64,000 nt of DNA from Actinopolyspora lacussalsi (GCA_030803735.1 JAURUC010000001.1:3737501-3801500); one strand, 5' to 3'. Positions 55,868 through 64,000 are shown, numbered from the stretch's first letter. Made by a program: numbers and translations. Notes: generated by a model from the sequence alone, not told the origin.

Positions 55868-55877
55868 GGTGGGCTCC

Positions 55878-56126
55878 TCACAGCACGGCGGAGAAGGTGC
55901 TGACGTGTCCGGCGGCCTGCGCTACGGCTTGGACCGCCTCGCCCGCCTTCTCGTGGGCGATGCCGAACAGCCGCGGCGCCTGCCGCACATCGTGGTTGGT
56001 GCTGGTCCCGGCCACCTGATTCAGCTGCCCACGCAGCTCGTCGAGCGTGGTCTGTATGCCCTGTAACTCGCCTGCGGGTGCGGTGCCGATGATCTGCTGA
56101 AGCTGGCCGCGAATCTCGTCGAGCAT
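55878..56126 (-). CDS. Small helical protein, probable partner of the deaminase toxin
   Basis: An 82-residue protein, MLDEIRGQLQQIIGTAPAGE through GEAVQAVAQAAGHVSTFSAVL, made of two predicted helices with no signal peptide. Size and position resemble the small WXG- or LXG-linked helical partners of type VII exported toxins, but no WXG or LXG motif is seen. It lies 10 bp upstream of the toxin on the same strand, so they are probably cotranscribed. Function unknown; a chaperone or targeting role is inference. Confidence 0.55.
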   Translation of the reverse strand: MLDEIRGQLQQIIGTAPAGELQGIQTTLDELRGQLNQVAGTSTNHDVRQAPRLFGIAHEKAGEAVQAVAQAAGHVSTFSAVL

Positions 56127-56484
56127 CGCAAGTCTTCCTCGTAACGGGAAACAACATCGGATGGGCACTGCCCGGCCGGGCGAGTAAGGGTGTAGGGACT
56201 GTCCGGCCGGGTGGCAACGGCCCGGCGTCGGGCCGTGTCTTACAGGGCGTGGAGTCCGGCGAGAATGCGGGCAAGAGTGGTCCGGTCGCGGGACTAGCCG
56301 GACAGAACCTCCCCGCCCCGAGATGTGTTCCGGTTGCTGCTGTCGTGGCGATCACTGCCCGGAGACCGTGTTGGGTGGTGGGTCCCCGCTGCCGTGAGGT
56401 CGCCGGACAGCGCGCGTACGTGACCCGGTAGCCGACAGGGACGGAACCCGTGTCGACCGAGGTAGAGCCGATCCGGACGGGGGC
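56127..56484. other. Gap with no supported gene between small operons
   Basis: A 358-bp region between the small helical gene and a short reverse-strand gene. A 64-codon frame (56294-56488, reverse) starts with an ATGA overlap with the stop of the next gene, but its composition (Arg/Pro/Gly/His rich) looks like noise, so I do not annotate it as a gene. A promoter for the deaminase cassette is expected here. Confidence 0.5.
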
Positions 56485-56712
56485 TCATCGCTCAGCCTCT
56501 ATTACCGTGGCCTGCTCACCGTCACAGATGGTGAGCTCGGTGGGTTCGTCGCGGTATTCGCGCAGCGCGGCGGCGAGTTCGTCCAGTGCGTCGGCCAGTG
56601 TCCGTCGATCGGTGGCAGGGAGTTGGTTACCGCCGAGTCGGTGGGCGGCTTCGTCGAGCATCCATTGGCAGCGGCGTAGCAGTACGGCCAGTTGGGTGTG
56701 TGGCTGGCTCAC
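56485..56712 (-). CDS. Small acidic-helical protein of unknown function
   Basis: A 75-residue protein, MSQPHTQLAVLLRRCQWMLD and LPATDRRTLADALDELAAAL, all helical with a soluble charged surface. It overlaps the stop of the next upstream gene by 4 bases (ATGA), so the two are coupled. Such short proteins often accompany XRE-type regulators in actinobacterial accessory loci. No homolog is recognised. Function unknown. Confidence 0.55.
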   Translation of the reverse strand: MSQPHTQLAVLLRRCQWMLDEAAHRLGGNQLPATDRRTLADALDELAAALREYRDEPTELTICDGEQATVIEAER

Positions 56713-56915
56713 CGGACACCACCCCCGTTCGGGAGCCGGCCCAGCAGTTTGGTCAGGGTGTCCCGCAGCTGGCGCGCCTGCTCGGCATTCCAGCGGGTGC
56801 GGTTGTAGACGGTGGGAGTGATGATCGTCAGCCGACCACCCTCGACCGACAATCGCAGTGATTCGGTGCCGTCGTGCTCGACGGTGTTACACCGTACCAA
56901 CACGGGTTCTCGCAT
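56709..56915 (-). CDS. Small beta-rich protein of unknown function
   Basis: A 68-residue protein, MREPVLVRCNTVEHDGTESL and GGRLTIITPTVYNRTRWNAE, with alternating hydrophobic pattern then a C-terminal helix, ending LGRLPNGGGVR. Start ATG at 56915 has GGAGGTGACGCT upstream. It is divergent from the XRE regulator, 76 bp away, and coupled to the downstream 75-residue gene. Function unknown. Confidence 0.6.
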   Translation of the reverse strand: MREPVLVRCNTVEHDGTESLRLSVEGGRLTIITPTVYNRTRWNAEQARQLRDTLTKLLGRLPNGGGVR

Positions 56916-56991
56916 AGCGTCACCTCCAGTAGTCGAATCAAAACTAAGAGTTTTTGCGGACTTGGAGGGACAATTGCGGGACAATACGGCC

Positions 56992-58191
56992 ATGAGTGCG
57001 GACAACGGAGTGGCGGAACGGGTCGCCCGCTTCCGCAAGCTGGCCGGGTGGAGCCAGCATCAGCTCGCCGCTCGTGCCTTCGTGTCGACCAGCCTGATCA
57101 AGAAGGTGGAGCAGGGGCATACTCCGGCGAGTCCGTCGCTGGTGTCGTGCTGTGCGCGTGCTCTCGGGGTCGATGCCTCCGTGCTCTACGGAACCGATCC
57201 CGAGGAACAGATCACCGAACAGCACGTCGAACGGGCCGGTGTCGAAGAACTCCGAGCCGCGCTGCACGCCTACGACGACCCCGAACTCGTGAATCCGCTT
57301 CACAGCGCATCCGAACTTCAGCGGCAGTTGAATGCGGCCGAGAAGCTGCGGCATTCGTTCCGCTATCACGAGTTGTGCCGTCGTATGCCCGAACTGCTGA
57401 ACCAGCTCTACGCCCGCACTGCCTTCGACCCGGCGGATACCTCCGCCGGAGAACATGCCCGGAGCATGTTGCACGACGCCTATCGGCTGGTCGCGACCCT
57501 CGGGGGGCGTTTCCACCAACCCGATATCGGCGCGATGGCTTCGGAGCGCCACGTCGCGCTCGCCTCTCGGACGGGTGATCCGTTGCGTGTCGCCCTGTCG
57601 GCCTATCACCGGTCCACCCATTTTCTGCGGCACGGTCAGTTCGCTCGCGGGCTGCGAGTGATCGAGCGAGGACACGAATCCGTGCGCGAGAGTCGGGTTC
57701 TCCAACGGGATTCGGTGGCAATTCAACTGCACCTGCGAGCGGCTGTGCTGGCAGCCCGGGCGGGTGACACCGAACGAGCCGATACCCACATCTCCGAGGC
57801 TCGGGCAGCACGGCAACGCTACGATCCGCCCGTATCGCCGTACTACAACACCGATTCCAGCGCCCTGAACATCGACGTCCACTGGTGTGCGATTCCCGTC
57901 GAGAACTACGACGGAACCGGAGCGGTGACCAGGGCCGAACAGGTCCACATCGTCGACCGGAACCGCCCCGAACGGGTGGGACACCACCACATCGACATGG
58001 CCCGTGCGTGGTTGTTGCACGGCAATCGCGAGAAAGTCATGGTGGAACTCAACGCGGCTCGACACATCTCACCGCACCACACCCGGCGTCACCCGACCGT
58101 GCAAGAAACCGTTCGGACACTCGCCGAAACCGACCGACGTGCCATCGACACCCTCGCTGGATTCGCCCGCTGGGCCGGAATACAAATCTGA
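56992..58191 (+). CDS. XRE-family helix-turn-helix regulator with TPR-like C-terminal domain
   Basis: A 399-residue regulator. The N-terminal HTH is at about residues 10-60 (RFRKLAGWSQHQLAARAFVS and TSLIKKVEQGHTPASPSLVS). The rest is a long helical region with TPR-like periodicity (about 90-395). This is the common actinobacterial layout of XRE regulators in antibiotic and accessory loci. ATG at 56992, with weak ribosome-binding signal. It is divergent from two small genes and 92 bp upstream of an unknown gene of lower GC. Confidence 0.85.
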   Translation: MSADNGVAERVARFRKLAGWSQHQLAARAFVSTSLIKKVEQGHTPASPSLVSCCARALGVDASVLYGTDPEEQITEQHVERAGVEELRAALHAYDDPELVNPLHSASELQRQLNAAEKLRHSFRYHELCRRMPELLNQLYARTAFDPADTSAGEHARSMLHDAYRLVATLGGRFHQPDIGAMASERHVALASRTGDPLRVALSAYHRSTHFLRHGQFARGLRVIERGHESVRESRVLQRDSVAIQLHLRAAVLAARAGDTERADTHISEARAARQRYDPPVSPYYNTDSSALNIDVHWCAIPVENYDGTGAVTRAEQVHIVDRNRPERVGHHHIDMARAWLLHGNREKVMVELNAARHISPHHTRRHPTVQETVRTLAETDRRAIDTLAGFARWAGIQI

Positions 58192-58283
58192 AATTCGATA
58201 GAAATTCGAAGCACATCGAGTCGCGAAGTGCCCTGAAACGTCGAGATTCGGTGCTGCCTACGTACGGAAAGGAGGTTACGACT

Positions 58284-58754
58284 GTGCCCACACCTGACCC
58301 GGAGATCTCTGGCAGCACAGGAGATGAGCAACCCGAGATGACGGGACACGGCGAATATGGCAGCGACGGCGTGACTGACGGTTCAGTCGTGTGTAGCACC
58401 GTATATGCTGGTTACTGCGCGTTAAAAGATCTTACTCCGGAACAGCTTCTTAAGTTTGTACAGGCTGTTGATTCGACCTGCGTAGCAGGAGCAGAGCGAC
58501 AGTCGGTGACGCTCCAGAGCGACCCGGAGATACGCCAGCTTTACCGGATGACCACCATGCTCGGCGGAAGCGAAGCGGCCGTCGAACTGCTACAGGACCC
58601 GGACCTCGGCCCATTGGGGTTAATCGACGTACCAATCGGGCAGGAAAAGATCACAAGTCTCAGCTTTGACGACATGCTATCTCTGTCCGTGCATCTCGCA
58701 CGGATGGCGTTGGTTGCCTACCGTGAGATGGCCAGTAATCACGACGAAGGTTGA
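58284..58754 (+). CDS. Unknown protein with lower-GC codons downstream of the XRE regulator
   Basis: A 156-residue protein, VPTPDPEISGSTGDEQPEMT, then VYAGYCALKDLTPEQLLKFV and a helical middle (DDMLSLSVHLARMALVAY). GTG at 58284 has AAGGAGG just upstream, a strong site. Codons here are richer in A/T than anywhere nearby (for example GCGTTAAAAGATCTTACTCC), so it was probably acquired recently. No family is recognised and there is no signal peptide. Cotranscription with the regulator is likely. Confidence 0.6.
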   Translation: MPTPDPEISGSTGDEQPEMTGHGEYGSDGVTDGSVVCSTVYAGYCALKDLTPEQLLKFVQAVDSTCVAGAERQSVTLQSDPEIRQLYRMTTMLGGSEAAVELLQDPDLGPLGLIDVPIGQEKITSLSFDDMLSLSVHLARMALVAYREMASNHDEG

Positions 58755-59034
58755 TGCGGAGACCGCCCGACCCACAACAGCTAGCCAAGCCGCGCGAACA
58801 GGGCCAGTGGTGCGCGGGCTAAGAGGTGTGTTCCCTCGTTCGGTCGGTGCGAGCGAGCGGGCCGCTAGCCACGGCGACCGGATGGGGACCTCCGGACGCG
58901 ATTCCTCGGTCTCCACCCGAGCAACCGCCTCGCTGCGCCACCATTGGGTGAAGCGCTCGGCATTTCGACTGGTAGAGCGGTCGGTCCGGTGGGACCGTGC
59001 TGTCCGAAAGCTCTCCGAGACGGAGGTGGACATC
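58755..59034. other. Short gap without a supported gene
   Basis: A 280-bp stretch between the low-GC gene and the DUF1540 gene. In-frame continuations on either strand are poor in coding character. It is expected to hold the promoter of the DUF1540 gene. No notable repeats. Confidence 0.4.
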
Positions 59035-59319
59035 ATGGAAATGCCCATCGTGAACGAGTGCGACGCCACGGACTGCGCTTACAACCAGCACCAAGCCTGC
59101 CACGCCCTCGCGATCACCGTGGGAGAGCCGGCCAATCCACGGTGCGACACCTTCACCACCGCCACTTCCCCCGCGGGTGATCCCGGGGCGGTCGGCCACG
59201 TCGGGGCCTGCAAGATGTCCGACTGCGGGCACAACGTCAACCTCGAATGCCAGGCCCCCGGCATCACGGTCGGCTACCAGGAGAACATCGTCGACTGCCT
59301 GACCTACGCACCCGCGTAG
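59035..59319 (+). CDS. Two-repeat DUF1540 domain protein
   Basis: A 94-residue small protein with two Cys-rich repeats, NECDATDCAYNQHQACHALA and ACKMSDCGHNVNLECQAPGI, each followed by a conserved T-V-G turn, as in DUF1540. The paired cysteines suggest metal binding. ATG at 59035 has GGAGGTGG upstream. The last base of its TAG is also the first base of an NBS-like palindrome. Function unknown. Confidence 0.85.
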   Translation: MEMPIVNECDATDCAYNQHQACHALAITVGEPANPRCDTFTTATSPAGDPGAVGHVGACKMSDCGHNVNLECQAPGITVGYQENIVDCLTYAPA

Positions 59320-59386
59320 ATTTCTCGCGAAATTGACGGAGTGTCGGGGGACCGGACCCGGCGGGGCGGCGATTTCCCGCGAAATC
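59319..59386. repeat. Paired NBS-like palindromes after the DUF1540 gene
   Basis: GATTTCTCGCGAAATT at 59319-59334 and GATTTCCCGCGAAATC at 59371-59386, 52 bp apart. The second differs from the Bacillus Noc consensus ATTTCCCGGGAAAT (recalled) by one base. The pair lies between convergent genes without A or B hairpins. Confidence 0.75.
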
Positions 59387-59478
59387 GCGGGATCGCGGTG
59401 CTCCGACGGGCGGGCGCGAGGGCCGGACCAGTGGGATGGGAGAGCGGGGACAGTGGATTGCGGAGAGCCGGCAGCGGC

Positions 59479-61068
59479 TCAGAAGACACGCCCCACCTCC
59501 CGGGCCACGATCTCGTCCATGTTGCGTTCCGCGAGTGCCGCGATGGTCATGGACGGGTTGCAGGCACCCGTGGAGCCGGGGATGAGCGCACCGTCGGTGA
59601 CGTAGAGCCCGCGCTGCCCGAGCACCCGGCCGTGGGTGTCGCACACCTCACCGATGGTGGCGCCCCCGAGCGGGTGGAACGTGGTGGTGTCGAAGGCGCT
59701 GGTGTCCAGCGTGATGTTCGTCAGGTGGTCCGCCAGGCTCCCGCCGACGATGCTTCGGATCCGCTCGCGGATCCGACCGGTGAGCTCCGCGTCGTACGAC
59801 CGGCTCCAGTGCAGCACGGCGTCGTCGCGATGCGGGTCGTAGCGGAACTCGCCGCGCGGCCGCACGATCCCGAACCCGATGACGCTGGTGGTGCCCAGGT
59901 CCACCGGGAACGGCACCGGCCCGTGCACGACGGTGACCGGTCCGTCCGGGTTGTCCCAGTCCCGCACGCCCATGCAGGCCGGGCCGCCTTGCAGGGCACC
60001 GGGACTGTCACCCAGCGGGGTCCAGGAGAAGATCCGATCCCCGTTGTTGCCCCAGTTCGAGCCGACAGCCTCGGGCAGGTCCGGGATCAGCTCCTTCTCC
60101 CTCGCCTTCACCAGCAGTCGTGTCGTACCCGCCGATCCGGCACCGAGGAACAGCGCGTCGGTGACGATCCGCTTGCGTTCCCGCACGGTGCCGTCGGTGG
60201 TGATGTGATCGACCCGCACCACCCAGCGCCCGGAGGAGTCGCGCGCGATGTCGCGAACCAGGTGCAGTGTGGCCACCTCCACGCGCCCGGTCGCTTCCGC
60301 CTCGGCGAGATAGGTGACATCCACGGTTCGCTTGCCACCGTTGTTGACGCCGTAGAGCACGTCTCCGGTGGTGTAGGAGGGTTTCATCTCCCCGCGCAGC
60401 TCGCGGCGGGCGAAGTCCCAGTCGATCGGCAGTGGAACCCGGTAGGGCGCCATGCCCGCCCGCGCGACGTGGTCGTGGAACTGCTTGACCGCCCGGTACT
60501 CCGGCGCGTGCAGCAGGTCGTCGGGAATGCCGTCGGGCCGCAGCACCGACTCGACCCGGCGGTAGTAGTCCCGATCGAACCGTTCGTAGTCCAGCCCCGC
60601 GGGCATCGAGCGCGTGAAGTGCTCGGCGCTCGGTTGGATCGTCATCCCGTGATACACCAGTGAGCCACCGCCCACCCCGGAACCGCACAGGATGTCCATG
60701 CCGACACCGCGCACCCGTTCCAACACCCCGGTGTAGGGCCGCCAAACGCTCGGTGGTGATCCGGTCAGCACCGGCCCTGGAGTCAACCAGGAGGCGCGGC
60801 GGTCGGGGCTGAACATGTGCGGGAACGTTTCCGCGTTCGGCCCGGTGGGCCACCGGATGCCGCGTTCCAGCACCAGCACCGGCACCCCGGCTCGGGCCAG
60901 TCGCGAGGCGGTGATCGAACCGCCGAATCCGGAGCCGATCACCACCGCCCGGCGGTGCTCCTCCACCGGCGCGGCGGTGGCCGAGCCCGCCACGCCCGCG
61001 GTCATCCCCAACGCGGCGGTGGCCGCCGTGCCCTTGAGCAGTTCCCGGCGTCCCAGTGGACCACGCAT
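59479..61068 (-). CDS. Secreted GMC-type cholesterol oxidase-like enzyme
   Basis: A 529-residue flavoenzyme of the cholesterol oxidase (GMC) family. A Tat-type signal, RRELLKGTAATAALGMTAG, is at the N-terminus, followed by the FAD motif VVIGSGFGGSITASRLA. The C-terminal active-site region is TFHPLGGATIGEVCDTHGRV with the catalytic His, then STGACNPSMTIAAL with the Asn. Such enzymes oxidise sterols to 3-ketosteroids. ATG at 61068 with GGAGAGGG upstream. Substrate is inferred from family only. Confidence 0.85.
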   Translation of the reverse strand: MRGPLGRRELLKGTAATAALGMTAGVAGSATAAPVEEHRRAVVIGSGFGGSITASRLARAGVPVLVLERGIRWPTGPNAETFPHMFSPDRRASWLTPGPVLTGSPPSVWRPYTGVLERVRGVGMDILCGSGVGGGSLVYHGMTIQPSAEHFTRSMPAGLDYERFDRDYYRRVESVLRPDGIPDDLLHAPEYRAVKQFHDHVARAGMAPYRVPLPIDWDFARRELRGEMKPSYTTGDVLYGVNNGGKRTVDVTYLAEAEATGRVEVATLHLVRDIARDSSGRWVVRVDHITTDGTVRERKRIVTDALFLGAGSAGTTRLLVKAREKELIPDLPEAVGSNWGNNGDRIFSWTPLGDSPGALQGGPACMGVRDWDNPDGPVTVVHGPVPFPVDLGTTSVIGFGIVRPRGEFRYDPHRDDAVLHWSRSYDAELTGRIRERIRSIVGGSLADHLTNITLDTSAFDTTTFHPLGGATIGEVCDTHGRVLGQRGLYVTDGALIPGSTGACNPSMTIAALAERNMDEIVAREVGRVF

Positions 61069-61638
61069 ACCCTCTCCTCGCCACGAATCCGAATGGTGAT
61101 CATATGAATTCGTTCGAACTCGTGGCGTAGTACTCATTCGATCGTGTGAGGGAGGCGTGAAGTTCGTCCCGGCGCGTCGCTTCGTCGTGCCGTTCGGTCC
61201 ACACCCGACGGATGCGGTGCGAAGCGGTGGCTGTACCGTCCTGTCGTCGGTCGCTTCCTTCGTTCCGGCGCGGCCGGCGGGAACAGTCTCGGCGTGGGGG
61301 AGAGTTGGTTTCGCTCGTGATCGCGGTGCTGGTGTTGCGCAAGGTCCGTTCCTACTGGACGAACCGCAGACGCGTCACGCAGCCTCGGTGAGAACGAAGC
61401 CCGGGACGTTCCGGGCGTTTCGTGATGCTTTCACCGGTACGCCGGAAGCGATGGCCCGGTCCGTTTTCGTCGGGTGATCCGGGGCTAATTGTTCGGCCGC
61501 TTGTTCTTCGTGGTCGAATCCGTACGACGAACCCGGCGCGATCTCATGAATTCGGTGAAATTTCGGATTGATTTTTTCGGGTCGGATTTCGTGTGTCGGG
61601 CCCCCGGGAACGGAGCCCGACAACGAACATCGGTCAGC
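61069..61638. other. 570-bp region without a supported gene
   Basis: Reading frames here are arginine-rich and lack coding character. Two hairpins are visible: around 61393-61423 (ACGAAGCCCGG with CCGGGCGTTTCGT, one bulge) and GTCGGGC (61595-61601) with GCCCGAC (61615-61621), 18 bp past the stop of the small secreted-protein gene, which may end that transcript. It would also carry the promoter of the cholesterol-oxidase-like gene. Confidence 0.5.
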
Positions 61639-61947
61639 TCACTGGATGCCGACGTTGATGTTGCTCTTCTCGACCTCGATGTCCTGCTTCTTCCAGTCCC
61701 AGCCCCAGAGCCAGAGCTTCTTCTTCTGGTCAACGTCGACCTTGCAGGACTTGTACAAGCACGTGTCGGCCTTGTCCTTCTTCTTGCCCTTGTGCTTGCC
61801 CTTCTCCTTCTCCTTGTGCTCGTCCTTGTGGCTGTGGTTGTGGTTGTGCTCCGGCTTCATGTCGTCGGCCGAAGCGACACCCGCACCGCCGATGGCCAGC
61901 GGCAGGGCCATGGCACCGACAACTACTGCCCGCGTGAACGAACGCAT
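61639..61947 (-). CDS. Small secreted His/Lys-rich protein
   Basis: A 102-residue secreted protein. Signal peptide MRSFTRAVVVGAMALPLAIG to about residue 27; then a His-Lys-Glu-rich segment (MKPEHNHNHSHKDEHKEKEK and KGKHKGKKKDK), and a C-terminal part with two cysteines (TCLYKSCK) and Trp-rich WLWGWDWKK. The His-rich run could bind metals such as Zn or Ni. AAAGGAAAGGG lies upstream of the ATG at 61947. No family recognised. Confidence 0.65.
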   Translation of the reverse strand: MRSFTRAVVVGAMALPLAIGGAGVASADDMKPEHNHNHSHKDEHKEKEKGKHKGKKKDKADTCLYKSCKVDVDQKKKLWLWGWDWKKQDIEVEKSNINVGIQ

Positions 61948-62170
61948 GCTCGCGCCCTTTCCTTTCGGATTATGGGAATTTTCGTCGGTCGATCCCGCAG
62001 GGGTCAATCCTCTTGGGTTCGATCCCATTGGTTCGCCGACAACTCGTTTTTACCCCAGTGGATTTACCGGCGCCGGACGACACGCGCGGCATTCACCGTA
62101 TTGAGTGTTTTTGGTTTTCTTGTGAATCAAGTTTCGGAAAATCCGCGAAAATCGGCGGGTCGATGGTTGT

Positions 62171-63382
62171 TCACGTTTCCGGTTGCGCTCGCACGGCGAC
62201 AGCGGTCGCCTGTCCGACACCCACCCCCGTGGCCGCGATTCCGAATCCACCGCCGCGATGGTTCAGGTGGCGACAAAGGTCGACGACCACTCGCGACATG
62301 GACGCGCCGAGCGGATGCCCGTAGGCCAGTGCGCCACCGTGCACGTTCACTCGATCGTGTGGAGCTTCCGGAAGTTGCCGCAGCACCGCGAGCACCAGCG
62401 CGGCGAACGCCTCGTTGATCTCCCACAGGTCGACTTCCTCGGCTTGCAGTTCCAGCTTGTCCAGCAACTCGCGTATCGCCGTCACGGTCGCGAGGACGAA
62501 CCGCTGGGGCGCGCAGGCCACCGTCGTCGTGCCTACCAGCTCACCGAGGGGGGTGACGGCCAACCGCTCGGCCTGTCGCTGGGAGCCGATGAGTGCCGCC
62601 ACCGATCCGTCGCCGAGCGGAGCGGAGTTGCCCACCGTCACGGTCCCCTCGGTAGAGAAGGCGGGGGGAAACCCGGCGAGTTTGGCCGCGCCGGTCTCCG
62701 AGCTCAGCGGTTCGTCGCTGCGCATCGGAATGCCGCCCACGCCGCGCACCGGGAAGACGAAGCCGTCGTGCATCCCGGCGTCCCAGGCCGCCGCCGCGCG
62801 GCGGTGCGAGCGCAGCGTGTACTCGTCCATCTCGCTTCGGCCCACACCCAGTTCAGTGGCGATGCGCTCGGCGATCAGCCCCAGCGGAGCCGTCCACTCG
62901 GGATCCATGCGCGGATTGATGAGTCGCCAACCGGCCGCCGTCGAGACGGCCTCCAACCGGTCGGGCAGCGCCCGTTCCGGGCGGGGGACGACGAACGGTG
63001 CCCGGCTCATGCCCTCCACGCCGCCCGCGACGACCAGCTCGGCGTCCCCGGTACGCACCGCGCGCCCCGCCTGCACGAATGCCTCGCACCCCGAGCCGCA
63101 CAACCGGTTGACGGTCACGCCGGGCACGTTCTCCGGCAGGCCGGCCAGCAGCACGGCCATGCGTGCCACGTCGCGGTTCTCCTCGCCAGCGCCGTTGGTG
63201 TTGCCGTAGATCACCTCGTCGATGGTTCCGGGATCCAGCGGACGCTCGTCCCGGTCGGCGTGTCGGTGCACCAGCTCGGCCAACGGCATGGCGGCGAGGT
63301 CGTCCACCCGGATCCCGGAGAGTTCGCCCCGGTACCTGCCGAACGGAGTTCGGGTGGCGTCGAGCAGCATCGCACGGGCCAT
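62171..63382 (-). CDS. Thiolase-family acyltransferase lacking the second catalytic Cys
   Basis: A 403-residue thiolase. The nucleophile region NRLCGSGCEAF (Cys95) and the catalytic His in GGALAYGHPLGAS are present, and NEAFAAL is the usual loop. The C-terminal motif normally reads ATLCIGGGQ with a second catalytic Cys; here it is GGGFGIAATGVGVGQA, so Gly occupies that position and no Cys is near. That Cys acts in proton shuttling in standard acetyl-CoA acetyltransferases. Otherwise length and motifs are normal. ATG at 63382. It may be a specialised or inactive enzyme. Confidence 0.8.
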   Translation of the reverse strand: MARAMLLDATRTPFGRYRGELSGIRVDDLAAMPLAELVHRHADRDERPLDPGTIDEVIYGNTNGAGEENRDVARMAVLLAGLPENVPGVTVNRLCGSGCEAFVQAGRAVRTGDAELVVAGGVEGMSRAPFVVPRPERALPDRLEAVSTAAGWRLINPRMDPEWTAPLGLIAERIATELGVGRSEMDEYTLRSHRRAAAAWDAGMHDGFVFPVRGVGGIPMRSDEPLSSETGAAKLAGFPPAFSTEGTVTVGNSAPLGDGSVAALIGSQRQAERLAVTPLGELVGTTTVACAPQRFVLATVTAIRELLDKLELQAEEVDLWEINEAFAALVLAVLRQLPEAPHDRVNVHGGALAYGHPLGASMSRVVVDLCRHLNHRGGGFGIAATGVGVGQATAVAVRAQPET

Positions 63383-63469
63383 AGGGCCATGATGCCGCAA
63401 TCGGGGGTGAGTACTTTAGTTCTTTCGGGTGAGTTCGGCGAATATCCGCAGCCACCGCCGGGCGCTCGC

Positions 63470-64000
63470 TCACTCTCCCGAGGGGGTTGTCTCCTCGTTC
63501 GTGGCGGGCACCGGGCGATGTTCGGCCACCGCCGTGTCCTCGGCCAGCGAAACCACGCGAGCCCCGCTCTCCCCGAGCTCACGCAGCCTGCGCAAGGCGT
63601 GCCCGGCGTCGAGTCGCACGGTCGTCCGCACCGGTTCGGCCGGCTCGGCGGGATAGAACCCGGCACGTGCCTGGTGGCCGGAGCGCAGCGTGGCGTTCAA
63701 GGAGCCCGTGGAGGCCAGCGCTCCCCGCGCGGCTCCGAGTCGCCCCAGGGTGTCGTCCAACGCGTCCAGCAGGGCCGCACGGTTGCCCTCCGTCATGGCC
63801 CGCACCAGATCCGGGTCGGTGGCGATCACTCTCGTCCCGTCCCGGAACGAGCCCGCCGCCAGCGATTCGGCCAGTGGTCCACCGTCACCGCCCACGGAGG
63901 CGAGCACGGCCGCCAGCAGGTGGGGCAGATGCGATACCCGCGCCACCGCGGCGTCGTGCTCGGCGGGGGAGGCGGGCACCACCCGCGCGCCGCAGTCCAG
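63470..64000 (-). CDS. tyrA: Prephenate dehydrogenase, C-terminal part
   Basis: The C-terminal domain of TyrA, which oxidises prephenate to 4-hydroxyphenylpyruvate. The fragment reads SPAEHDAAVARVSHLPHLLA and SFRDGTRVIATDPDLVRAMT, with the helix AALLDALDDTLGRLGAARGA, then a variable tail. The N-terminal NAD domain and start lie beyond position 64000. Together with pheA and the HisC2/Pat-like aminotransferase it would complete phenylalanine and tyrosine synthesis. The last 40 residues look divergent. Confidence 0.85.
   Translation of the reverse strand: MDCGARVVPASPAEHDAAVARVSHLPHLLAAVLASVGGDGGPLAESLAAGSFRDGTRVIATDPDLVRAMTEGNRAALLDALDDTLGRLGAARGALASTGSLNATLRSGHQARAGFYPAEPAEPVRTTVRLDAGHALRRLRELGESGARVVSLAEDTAVAEHRPVPATNEETTPSGE

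Noticed and set aside
56294..56488. 64-codon reverse frame with ATGA overlap
   Set aside because: The overlap is suggestive but composition looks random and no downstream partner is seen; kept only as a note.
61157..61477. Possible gene in the gap after the cholesterol oxidase-like gene
   Set aside because: Arg/Pro/Ser composition and no ribosome-binding site or family features.

Overview
The window is about 70% GC, starts many genes at GTG, and carries the arabinogalactan gene set of mycolic-acid bacteria and their relatives: UDP-galactopyranose mutase, GlfT1, GlfT2, DprE1, DprE2, UbiA, one Emb and the Wzm/Wzt exporter. It also carries DevR/DevS-like, Bpa/PafE and chaplin-like proteins. This points to a filamentous actinomycete of the Pseudonocardiales or Actinopolysporales. 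The acidic N-terminal tails on some cell-wall enzymes would suit a halophile such as Actinopolyspora, but the genus is inference. From memory of M. tuberculosis, the gene order follows a scrambled version of Rv3838 to Rv3754 (pheA, serS, HAD, PGRP, glf-glfT2-PAP2-ubiA, dprE2-dprE1-gtrA, glfT1-wzt-wzm, bpa, Rv3777-like reductase, hisC2/pat, tRNA-Ser, tyrA).

Layout. 1-1303: cydA, truncated by the window edge. 1831-5962: homogentisate catabolism (IclR regulator, fahA, an unassigned conserved gene, hmgA). 6435-12769: mixed genes (DUF2470 protein behind an iron box, CPBP protease, arginine deiminase, convergent DevS-like kinase and DevR-like regulator, DoxX, macro domain). 12912-18451: pheA, small zincin, septum-formation protein, serS, HhH protein, LLM oxidoreductase. 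18575-26257: HAD phosphatase, secreted PGRP amidase, then the glf-glfT2-PAP2-ubiA operon. 26780-32144: prolyl-tRNA-editing-like protein, nitroreductase, DUF2017 and two secreted LGFP-repeat proteins. 32531-43745: dprE2-dprE1, divergent gtrA, emb, glfT1-wzt-wzm, bpa and a quinone oxidoreductase. 44024-54244: M28 peptidase, ABC exporter, tRNA-Ser(TGA) with an integrase relic, L,D-transpeptidase lipoprotein, chaplin-like protein, hisC2-type aminotransferase, dienelactone-hydrolase-like protein, acetoacetyl-CoA synthetase. 54367-54568: tRNA-Ser(GCT) and tRNA-Arg(ACG). 54706-59319: an accessory stretch with a deaminase-toxin cassette whose immunity gene is broken, small unknown genes, an XRE regulator, an unknown gene of lower GC and a DUF1540 protein. 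59479-64000: cholesterol-oxidase-like enzyme, a charged small secreted protein, an unusual thiolase and the end of tyrA.

The most striking non-genic signal is a composite intergenic repeat system. A palindrome related to ATTTCGCGNGAAAT occurs about 14 times, often as pairs 52-81 bp apart. It occurs with two families of long hairpins (72 and 87 nt) whose lower stems differ, in one family with compensating base changes, while the apex GTAG-CGAC-CTAC (or GTAG-ATCG-CTAC) is constant. All copies lie between genes, always next to at least one gene 3' end, and they fill every convergent gap longer than about 150 bp. The palindrome resembles the Bacillus Noc site and, more loosely, parS.
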